From: Ignavibacteria bacterium
Lineage (GTDB): Bacteria > Bacteroidota > Ignavibacteria > UBA10030 > SZUA-254
Length of the DNA: 5,513 nt
Assembly: GCA_005877655.1 (NCBI GenBank)
Contig: VBOC01000246.1
Coordinates: 1 to 5,513, forward strand
Reading direction: 5' to 3'
Below the pieces are notes generated by a model. That model saw only the letters and a list, made by a program, of their open reading frames with translations. It made no database searches and was not told the origin of the DNA. A program made the position numbers and the translations under genes. This document shows positions 1 through 5,448 of the stretch, piece after piece (position 1 is the stretch's first letter; each line of letters begins with the position of its first letter).

Positions 1-1049
1 AGAAGAACAAAGTATCAAAGCGCCCGGCGATCACCCGTCCCGCTTTATCCCGAGCGGCGGAACCAGGCCGGGACAAGCGTGACGGCGGCGTCACTAATGC
101 AGATCTTATCAAGTTGTATTACTTCCTGGTCCAGACCCGTGAGTTTGAGGACACGATCTACCGGCTCTACCAGCAGGGGAAAATTGTGGGCGGAGCATAT
201 TCAGGGAGAGGGAACGAGGCAACGGCCGTCGGTTCCGCGTATGCGCTCGGGCCGGAGGACTACGTCTTCCCGCTGCACCGCGACCTGGGCGCCCACCTCG
301 TGAGGGGGCAGACCGTTCAGAAACTCATGCTGCAGTACCTCGGCAGGGCGACGGGAATAGCAAGGGGGCGCGACGGCACGGGCCATTATTCCGATCCGGA
401 GAAAAGGATCTACGGCAACATCAGCCATCTTGGAGCAATGGTGCCGGTGGCAGCAGGGGTCGCTCTCGCCAGCATGCTCAGGAACCGGCGCTCGGTGGTC
501 ATGACCTACATCGGGGATGGCGGCGTGAACGTCGGCGAAGTGCATGAAGCGCTTGCGATGGCCTCTGTGATGCACCTGCCGCTTATACTAATAATAGAGA
601 ATAATCAATACGCCTATTCGACGCCCCTCTCAAAGCAGCATAATGTGGAACGTCTATCGGACCGAGCGATCGGCTACGGCATTCCCGGGGTCACGATCGA
701 CGGTACAGACGTTCTGGCCGTCCACCGCGTTTGTAAAGAGGCGGTCGAGAGAGCGCGCCGTGGAGGCGGGCCTTCAATTATCGAAACGGTCACGATGCGA
801 ATGCGAGGCCACGCCGCTCACGATACCGCATGGTATGTTCCAAAGAAACTTTTGGCGAAATGGGAGAAGGAAGATCCGATCGAAAAATTTGACAGGCTCC
901 TGACCGCAAAAGGCCTGCTGTCGAAGGAGAAGAAAAAGACGATTGTGAACGAGATCAAGAATGCAGTCGAAGACGCCGCCCGGAAAGCTCTGGAGGAACC
1001 GTATCCTCCCGGAGAAGAGGCGGCCGAAGGCGTGTACGCTAACCCGTGA
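1..1049 (+). CDS. pdhA: 2-oxoacid (pyruvate-type) dehydrogenase E1 component, alpha subunit; 5' end outside window
   Basis: E1 alpha pairs with E1 beta to form the cytoplasmic ThDP-dependent decarboxylase that reductively acylates the lipoyl group of E2. Seen: the ThDP motif G-D-G at 513-521, followed after the usual spacing by N-N at 600-605; the R-x-R-G-H-x-x-H-D active-site loop (H codons at 810-812 and 819-821); and the substrate-channel stretch G-x-Y-S-G-x-G-N-E-A. The first obvious start is TTG at 114, but it is poor: it has no Shine-Dalgarno, and the frame stays open from base 3. The upstream codons encode N-A-D-L-I-K-L-Y, which is the normal N-terminal helix of this family, preceded by a Lys/Arg-rich tail. 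No ATG, GTG or TTG occurs in frame between 3 and 113, so the true start lies before the window. At least 348 residues are visible, in line with the family. The stop overlaps the E1 beta start by 4 bp. Pyruvate is the likely substrate, but branched-chain oxoacids or acetoin cannot be excluded from sequence. Confidence 0.93.
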   Translation, partial: KNKVSKRPAITRPALSRAAEPGRDKRDGGVTNADLIKLYYFLVQTREFEDTIYRLYQQGKIVGGAYSGRGNEATAVGSAYALGPEDYVFPLHRDLGAHLVRGQTVQKLMLQYLGRATGIARGRDGTGHYSDPEKRIYGNISHLGAMVPVAAGVALASMLRNRRSVVMTYIGDGGVNVGEVHEALAMASVMHLPLILIIENNQYAYSTPLSKQHNVERLSDRAIGYGIPGVTIDGTDVLAVHRVCKEAVERARRGGGPSIIETVTMRMRGHAAHDTAWYVPKKLLAKWEKEDPIEKFDRLLTAKGLLSKEKKKTIVNEIKNAVEDAARKALEEPYPPGEEAAEGVYANP

Positions 1050-2032
1050 GCCTCTTGTCCGGGCCCATTACATATCTGGAAGCGATCAGCGACGGACTCC
1101 GGGAGGAGATGAGGCGGGATGAATCGGTCTTCGTCCTCGGCGAAGATATCGGAGCGTACGGCGGCGCCTTCAAGGTCACGAAAGGGTTCATCGAGGAATT
1201 CGGGGAGAGGCGCGTGATCGATACGGTCCTCGGTGAAGCCGCCATTATCGGAGCTGCCATGGGCTCTGCAATTGCAGGCATGCGGCCGGTTGCGGAGATG
1301 CAATTTGCGGATTTCGTCACCAACGGATTCAACCAGCTCGTGAACAACGTGGCCAGGTTCCACTACCGGACGAACATCGCGGTCCCCATGGTCCTGAGGC
1401 TGCCTTCGGGCGGCGTCATCCGGGGAGGTCCTTTTCATTCCACGAATCCGGAAGCGTGGTTCTTTCATGTTCCCGGGCTGAAGCTCGTGGCGCCCTCGAC
1501 TCCCGCCGACGCCAAGGGGTTGATCAAGGCTGCGATCCGGGACCCGGATCCCGTCCTGTACTTCGAGCACAAATATCTCTACCGGCACAGCAAGGGAAAA
1601 GTGCCGGAAGGTGACATCGTTGTCCCGATCGGCAAGGCCGAGGTCAAGAGGGGCGGGAGCGATATCGCGGTAATTACTTACGGAACCGGCGTCCACTGGG
1701 CGCTCGAAGCGGCGGAGATCATGGCGAAGGAAGATGTTGAGGTCGAGGTACTGGATTTGCGGTCGCTCCTGCCGCTGGACAGGCAGTCGATCATCGGCTC
1801 TGTCAAGAAGACAGGGAAAGTGCTGATACTTCATGAAGATACACTCACCGGCGGCGTCGGCGCGGAAATTGCGGCGATCATCGCGCAGGATGCTTTCGAG
1901 TACCTCGACGCTCCGATCAGGCGGCTGGCGTCGCTCGATACGCCCGTCCCGTACGCCCCGACCCTTGAGGATTTCTTCTTGCCCAATACCCAAAAGGTTG
2001 TCGACGCATTGAAAGCCCTAGCCTCCTATTGA
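1046..2032 (+). CDS. pdhB: 2-oxoacid (pyruvate-type) dehydrogenase E1 component, beta subunit
   Basis: This is the second half of the E1 alpha2/beta2 heterotetramer. It completes the ThDP site and contacts E2. The protein has 328 residues, full length for the family (about 325-330). Seen: the N-terminal Y-L-E-A-I-S-D-G-L helix; G-E-D-I-G at 32-36; Glu64 in the L-G-E-A-A-I-I-G stretch, at the position of the glutamate that activates the ThDP aminopyrimidine in PDH E1 beta; E-M-Q-F-A-D-F at 84-90; G-G-P-F-H-S at 127-132; and F-H-V-P-G-L-K at 140-146. The C-terminal transketolase domain follows, with D-L-R-S-L-L-P-L-D around 237-245 and H-E-D near 264. The start is GTG, overlapping the E1 alpha stop (GTGA), which suggests translational coupling; no good Shine-Dalgarno lies close by. 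An in-frame TTG at 1055 is a less likely start. Substrate class is ambiguous between pyruvate and branched-chain oxoacids, as for the alpha subunit. Confidence 0.95.
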   Translation: MSLLSGPITYLEAISDGLREEMRRDESVFVLGEDIGAYGGAFKVTKGFIEEFGERRVIDTVLGEAAIIGAAMGSAIAGMRPVAEMQFADFVTNGFNQLVNNVARFHYRTNIAVPMVLRLPSGGVIRGGPFHSTNPEAWFFHVPGLKLVAPSTPADAKGLIKAAIRDPDPVLYFEHKYLYRHSKGKVPEGDIVVPIGKAEVKRGGSDIAVITYGTGVHWALEAAEIMAKEDVEVEVLDLRSLLPLDRQSIIGSVKKTGKVLILHEDTLTGGVGAEIAAIIAQDAFEYLDAPIRRLASLDTPVPYAPTLEDFFLPNTQKVVDALKALASY

Positions 2033-2033
2033 C

Positions 2034-2234
2034 ATGGTAAGAGACGCTAAAATCCTTCGGGAATTTGAAAAGAGCACCGTTCGGCGATCGAGGCCGAATT
2101 ATCGGAGGAATGTAAGAATTGCCTGGGCGCTTCTCCGCCAGGCGAGGAGGATGGGCAAATTTCCACCACGCAACAAGCTGGAAGGAATCGAGATTGACAT
2201 CAGATATGCCAGAGCAATAAACGGTGTTCGATAG
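2034..2234 (+). CDS. Small basic conserved-looking protein (66 aa), partner of the following nucleotidyltransferase
   Basis: Function unknown. ATG lies 1 nt after the E1 beta stop, and the 3' end overlaps the next gene by 11 bp, so the pair looks translationally coupled. The protein is strongly basic (19 Lys/Arg against 6 Asp/Glu), with no signal peptide, membrane segment or cysteine. The N-terminal half is predicted helical (residues 4-18 and 22-40). The C-terminal half reads G-K-F-P-P then L-E-G-I-E-I-D-I-R-x-A-R-x-I-N. From memory, that last pattern (P-x-Y...N, then LEGIExDI...A..IN) resembles small hypothetical proteins encoded just upstream of AbiEii-like nucleotidyltransferases in various bacteria; this is recollection, not a search. 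By position it could be an antitoxin or substrate-binding partner. It lacks the winged-helix size of AbiEi, and it is not a HEPN protein. GC is lower than in the flanking pdh genes. It is probably a real gene, because gene spacing is tight on both sides. Confidence 0.7.
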   Translation: MVRDAKILREFEKSTVRRSRPNYRRNVRIAWALLRQARRMGKFPPRNKLEGIEIDIRYARAINGVR

Positions 2235-2793
2235 CATTCTCAGAAGAGTCGCATCGAATCTCGAAAGGGCACGAATACCCTACATGGTCGTGGGCGGTCA
2301 GGCAGTGCTCAGGTACGGAGAGCCCCGGGCGACGAAGGATATCGATATCACGCTCGGAGCCGGCGTGGAAGATGTGCAGAAGATTCTTATGATTGCGAAA
2401 CGAACGAGAATAAAGACCCTCGTCAGATCTCCAAAATCATTCGCACTTCGGACGGGCGTTTTGCCACTGGCCGACCGAAAGACCGGAATTAGAGTTGATT
2501 TCATTTTTTCGAACACCCTATTTGAACAAAGGGCGATCAAGCGGGCGCGATCGGTTCGGGTGGGGAAGCAGAGTGTCCGATTCGCATCGCCCGAGGATCT
2601 CATCATTCAAAAGATCATTGCGGGGCGGCCGCGGGATCTCGAAGACGTGGCGAGTGTACTGTTGAAGAATCGCCGGCTCAACGAACGATATATAACTCGA
2701 TGGCTCAAGCAGTTTGAAGGGGTGCTGGACGCCTCACTGGTTCCTGTCTACAGAAAACTAATCAGGGAAACCAGAACCCGAAATCGATCATAA
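2224..2793 (+). CDS. Small nucleotidyltransferase-fold protein (MNT / AbiEii-like, DUF6036-like)
   Basis: This 189-residue protein belongs to the Pol-beta-like nucleotidyltransferase superfamily. Seen: V-V-G-G at 22-25; then 13 residues to D-I-D at 39-41 within the R-A-T-K-D-I-D-I block; and a third acidic residue, Asp92, in I-R-V-D-F. These are the G-G...D-x-D...D residues that bind metal and NTP, so the active site looks intact. S-P-E-D-L-I-I-Q-K at 122-130 and R-D-L-E-D at 137-141 are typical of the AbiEii/AbiGii and DUF6036 group. The start is GTG inside the preceding gene (11-bp overlap); later starts would remove the helix before the GG motif. Relatives include AbiEii toxins, which modify tRNA or other targets, MNT antitoxins of HEPN-MNT pairs, and nucleotidyltransferases of unknown role. 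No HEPN or AbiEi partner is nearby, so which activity it has is open. AGA, CGA and ATA codons are frequent, unlike the pdh genes. Confidence 0.85.
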   Translation: MFDSILRRVASNLERARIPYMVVGGQAVLRYGEPRATKDIDITLGAGVEDVQKILMIAKRTRIKTLVRSPKSFALRTGVLPLADRKTGIRVDFIFSNTLFEQRAIKRARSVRVGKQSVRFASPEDLIIQKIIAGRPRDLEDVASVLLKNRRLNERYITRWLKQFEGVLDASLVPVYRKLIRETRTRNRS

Positions 2794-2797
2794 AAAC

Positions 2798-2803
2798 GAG
2801 AAG
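2798..2803 (+). promoter_or_regulatory. Weak candidate ribosome binding site for E2
   Basis: A GAGAAG stretch lies just upstream of the E2 ATG, in the 13-nt gap after the nucleotidyltransferase stop. Its GAG core is about 6 nt from the start codon. It is the only purine-rich Shine-Dalgarno-like element there. The match is modest, and coupling to the upstream gene could also drive initiation. Confidence 0.3.
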
Positions 2804-2806
2804 CCC

Positions 2807-4108
2807 ATGTCGAAAATTGACGTTGTGATGCCGCAGCTCGGCGAGAGTCTGACCGAGGGCACGATCATCAAATGGCACAAGAAGCCGGGGGAAAAGGTGA
2901 AGAAAGACGAGACTCTTCTTGAGATCAGCACGGACAAGGTGGACTCCGAGATTCCCGCGCCGGCCTCCGGCGTCGTGACGAAGATTCTGTTTCCCGAGCA
3001 GAAGACCGTCGAGGTCCGGACGGTGATCGCGGAGATCGAGACGGACGAGGAGTCGGCCGTTGTGGTTTTGGGGCCTGCGCCCGCGGCTGCCAAGCAACCG
3101 GCGAAGGCATCCTCGCCGCCCCCACCGCCTCCGGCGACTCCGGCAGTGCAGAGGCCGGTTCAGGCGCCTGCCCCGGGCCGGTTCTACTCACCCCTCGTGT
3201 TGACGATCGCCCGCGAAGAGGGAATCCCGATGGCGGAACTGGAAGGAATTCCGGGGACCGGCGAGGGTGGCCGGGTCTCGAAGAAAGACCTTCAGGCGTA
3301 TCTAGAACAGCGGAAACAGGGCGCCTCTGCAGCACCGGCGCGAGCGGCCGCTTCTCTTCAGTCTGCCCAGCCTCCACAGCCCGCCGGCCGGGCGGCTCCC
3401 CGGATCGAATCGACGCTGAAGCACGTCGACAGCGGCGAGCTTGCGGGAAAGTACCCGCCGCCGAAGTACGAGATCCTGCAGATGAGCAACGTGCTCTTGA
3501 AAATGTCGGAGCACATGACGAAAAGCGTGCAGACTTCAGCCCGGCGGCGGAACGCGGAATCGTTCGAGAAGCGGGAGGGTTTCAAGCTGACGTTTATGCC
3601 GTTTATCTGCGACGCGATCGTGAAGGCCCTGAAGCAATTCCCGCTCGTGAACTCCTCCATCGACGGAGACAAGATCATCCTGAAAAAGATGATTAACCTG
3701 GGGATAGCGGTCGCTACGGAGAACGGATTGATCGTACCGGTGATAAAGGACGCCGACGAGAAGAATTTTACCGGCCTCGCGCGAGCGATCAACGATCTGG
3801 GAACCCGCGCACGCACGAAGAAACTGACGCCGGCGGAGATCGAAGGAGGGACATTCACGATCACGAATTACGGAGTCTTCGGCACCGTGATCGGCGTGCC
3901 GATCATCAATCAGCCGCAGGTGGCAATTTTGGGAACGGGGTCCATAGAAAAGCGGGCCGTCGTAATCAACGACGGGATCGCCGTCCGCTCCATCGGATAC
4001 TTTACGCTCGGGTTCGACCACCGGATCGTGGACGGGGCGCTGGGCGGCTCGTTTCTGGAAACGGTGGTGAAGCTCCTCGAGAACTTTGACGAGAACCAGG
4101 TCGTATGA
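2807..4108 (+). CDS. pdhC: 2-oxoacid (pyruvate-type) dehydrogenase E2 component, lipoyl acyltransferase, with an apparent internal deletion
   Basis: E2 forms the core of the complex: its lipoyl arm collects the acyl group from E1 and the C-terminal domain transfers it to CoA. Domains in order over 433 residues: one lipoyl domain (1-80) with the T-D-K-V-D motif, target Lys44; an Ala/Pro-rich linker (about 89-124, including six prolines in a row); the peripheral subunit-binding domain (about 126-168, S-P-L-V...G-T-G-x-G-G-R-V-x-K-x-D); a second Ala/Pro linker (about 172-215); and the catalytic domain (about 220-433). The catalytic D-H-R-I-V-D-G is intact at 404-410, as are G-G-T-F-T-I-T-N and the P-I-I-N-Q-P-Q-V-A-I-L block. 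Odd: after Thr243-Ser244 the sequence jumps to A-R-R-R-N-A-E-S-F, where homologues have about 15-17 more residues (P-H-V-x...E-V-D-x-T). Also, the usual Arg-Lys before I-A-x-H-M is Leu-Leu at 230-231. The protein may therefore be impaired. ATG is preceded by a weak GAG element, and the stop overlaps lipA. Confidence 0.93.
   Translation: MSKIDVVMPQLGESLTEGTIIKWHKKPGEKVKKDETLLEISTDKVDSEIPAPASGVVTKILFPEQKTVEVRTVIAEIETDEESAVVVLGPAPAAAKQPAKASSPPPPPPATPAVQRPVQAPAPGRFYSPLVLTIAREEGIPMAELEGIPGTGEGGRVSKKDLQAYLEQRKQGASAAPARAAASLQSAQPPQPAGRAAPRIESTLKHVDSGELAGKYPPPKYEILQMSNVLLKMSEHMTKSVQTSARRRNAESFEKREGFKLTFMPFICDAIVKALKQFPLVNSSIDGDKIILKKMINLGIAVATENGLIVPVIKDADEKNFTGLARAINDLGTRARTKKLTPAEIEGGTFTITNYGVFGTVIGVPIINQPQVAILGTGSIEKRAVVINDGIAVRSIGYFTLGFDHRIVDGALGGSFLETVVKLLENFDENQVV
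3530..3550 (+). other. Junction of the apparent in-frame deletion in the E2 catalytic domain
   Basis: Codons for Q-T-S (ending at 3538) are followed directly by A-R-R-R-N. E2 acyltransferases as a family (E. coli AceF, BCKDH E2 and FCB-group E2) normally continue here with P-H-V-T, an acidic E-V-D-x-T strand and a helix start before the F-E-K-R-E-G-like segment. The frame is the same and well conserved on both sides, so about 45-51 nt appear absent rather than shifted. The junction is GC-rich and slightly repetitive (ccggcggcgg at 3541-3550), which suits either replication slippage or an assembly or consensus error. Confidence 0.7.
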
Positions 4109-4986
4109 ACTTCCTGATTCAAGAACTATCGCCGGCGGCCGAGGCCCCGCGTCCAAAAAGGCCCGAGTGGCTCAAGTCGCGGGTTCCGGGCGGAGAGAAT
4201 TATGCCCGCCTGAAGGGCATCATCGACAGCAACCGTCTGCACACCGTCTGCCAGGAAGCCCGCTGCCCCAACACGGGTGAATGCTGGAATAACGGCACAG
4301 CTACGTTTATGATCCTCGGGGATGTCTGCACGCGAAGCTGCGGCTTCTGCGCGGTCAAGACGGGAAAGCCGACAGAACTGGATGCCGACGAACCGGCCCG
4401 CGTCGCCAGGGCAGTCAGCCTCCTGGGCCTGCGCCATGCGGTGATCACCTCGGTGAATCGAGACGAGCTTTACGACGGAGGGGCCCAGATATTTGCGGAG
4501 ACGATCCGGCAGGTGCGCGCATCAAACCCGGGGATCAGGATCGAGGTCCTGATCCCGGATTTCAGGGGGGAAGAATTCGCACTCGACATCGTTCTCGATG
4601 CGCTGCCCGACATTCTGAATCATAATATGGAGACCGTGCCACGGTTGTACCCCGTCGTCCGGCCACAGGCAAAATACGATCGGTCCCTCACGCTCCTCAA
4701 TCGCGCCAGGCGCCGTGGCTTCATCACGAAAACGGGATTGATGCTGGGAATCGGAGAGCGAATCGAAGAGGTCGTCGAGGTGCTCAAGGATTTGCGACGC
4801 GAGGATTGCGTTATCCTAACGCTCGGCCAATACCTGCAGCCGACGAAAGAACATCTTCCGGTTGACAGGTTCGTGCATCCGGAGGAATTCAGGAGCTTGA
4901 AGGAAATCGGGTTGGAGATGGGATTCCGGCACGTGGAATCGGGCCCCTTGGTCCGGAGCTCCTATCATGCCGAGCAACAGGTTTGA
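4105..4986 (+). CDS. lipA: Lipoyl synthase (radical SAM, two [4Fe-4S] clusters)
   Basis: LipA inserts two sulfurs into the octanoyl group carried on lipoyl-domain lysines, completing the lipoyl cofactor used by the E2 encoded just upstream. The 293 residues are close to the usual 290-320. Seen: the auxiliary-cluster motif C-x4-C-x5-C at Cys49, Cys54 and Cys60; the radical-SAM motif C-x3-C-x2-C at Cys75, Cys79 and Cys82; the S-V-N-R-D-E-L-x-D-G-G-A block; the H-N-M-E-T-V block; and the C-terminal R-S-S-Y-H-A motif at 284-289, whose serine ligates the auxiliary cluster in characterised LipA. All key residues are present, so it should be active. The ATG overlaps the E2 stop as ATGA, with only a weak AGG at 4098-4100, so translation is probably coupled. 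It is the last gene of the operon in this window. The octanoyl donor enzyme LipB is not here and must be elsewhere, or replaced by a ligase or amidotransferase route. Confidence 0.97.
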   Translation: MNFLIQELSPAAEAPRPKRPEWLKSRVPGGENYARLKGIIDSNRLHTVCQEARCPNTGECWNNGTATFMILGDVCTRSCGFCAVKTGKPTELDADEPARVARAVSLLGLRHAVITSVNRDELYDGGAQIFAETIRQVRASNPGIRIEVLIPDFRGEEFALDIVLDALPDILNHNMETVPRLYPVVRPQAKYDRSLTLLNRARRRGFITKTGLMLGIGERIEEVVEVLKDLRREDCVILTLGQYLQPTKEHLPVDRFVHPEEFRSLKEIGLEMGFRHVESGPLVRSSYHAEQQV

Positions 4987-4995
4987 AAATTGCTC

Positions 4996-5448
4996 TCAGT
5001 GCCGCCGGGGACGCGGCTGGGCGCGACGCCAATCGTCGGATGCGGGCTTCGGGCGTTCGCCCGGGGGAGCAGAGGGGCGCCTGTCCACGGGCGTCGTGAG
5101 ATACTCAATCCATGCTTTCAGGTCGCTCACGGGCCGGCCTTTCCGTGAGAACCCGTCGAACTTCGCGTCTTTCACCGCTTCCATCGTGTAGCGGTCATCA
5201 TAGGCGGAGACGAACAGGAACGGAATCTTCGAGAATTTTTCGTTGCTTCGTACGGTCTTGTGAAATTTCAGCCCGTCCATGACCGGCATATAAATATCCG
5301 AAACGATGATGTCGATCGTTTCACGGAAGAGGATATCGAGGCCTTCTTCCCCGTCTCCGGCAAGGAAGACCGTCCAGCCCTGATCCTTAAGAAAACCGCC
5401 GACGAGAATTCTGTATTCCGACTCATCGTCGACGACGAGGATGTTCAT
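4996..5448 (-). CDS. Single-domain response regulator (CheY-like receiver) with a Pro/Arg-rich tail
   Basis: A cytoplasmic phospho-receiver of 150 residues. Seen: the acidic pocket V-V-D-D-E with Asp7 and Asp8; the phosphoacceptor Asp51 in S-D-I-Y-M-P-V-M-D-G; the switch Ser81 in F-V-S-A; and Lys103. The receiver occupies about 1-117. No DNA-binding, GGDEF or other output domain follows, only a 30-residue tail rich in Pro, Arg and Ser that is probably disordered. After Lys103 comes Gly-Arg-Pro rather than the usual immediate Pro. The ATG is well supported: an in-frame TGA lies six codons upstream (- strand, 5466-5464), and a weak GAGAAAG lies about 10 nt before the start. No histidine kinase is visible, so the cognate kinase and output are unknown. 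It converges on lipA with a 9-nt gap and is not part of the pdh operon. Confidence 0.9.
   Translation of the reverse strand: MNILVVDDESEYRILVGGFLKDQGWTVFLAGDGEEGLDILFRETIDIIVSDIYMPVMDGLKFHKTVRSNEKFSKIPFLFVSAYDDRYTMEAVKDAKFDGFSRKGRPVSDLKAWIEYLTTPVDRRPSAPPGERPKPASDDWRRAQPRPRRH

Noticed and set aside
818..1993. A 391-codon open frame on the - strand, opposite the E1 genes
   Set aside because: It lies entirely antisense to the E1 alpha end and well-conserved E1 beta. The translation is Arg/Asp/His-rich without any domain, as expected for a shadow of GC-rich coding DNA.
2034..2793. Classical HEPN-MNT or AbiEi-AbiEii toxin-antitoxin system
   Set aside because: The partner is a 66-aa basic protein without the HEPN RxxxxH motif or a winged-helix domain, so neither classical name is supported; only the nucleotidyltransferase fold is.
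2013..2806. Direct repeat aagccc on both sides of the inserted pair (2013-2018 and 2801-2806), considered as a target-site duplication
   Set aside because: It is only 6 bp and the first copy lies inside the E1 beta coding end. There are no terminal inverted repeats or transposase, so it cannot be told from chance.
3100..3180. Pro/Ala-rich repeat in E2 considered as an expansion or repeat element
   Set aside because: It is the normal flexible linker between the lipoyl and subunit-binding domains of E2 proteins.
3536..4156. A 206-codon open frame on the - strand, opposite E2
   Set aside because: It is antisense to the conserved E2 catalytic domain and lacks recognisable motifs or a ribosome site.
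5049..5064. Hairpin cgggc-gttc-gcccg considered as a terminator for lipA or the receiver gene
   Set aside because: The stem is about 5 bp with no T-tract on either strand, and it lies inside the receiver's GC-rich 3' coding end.
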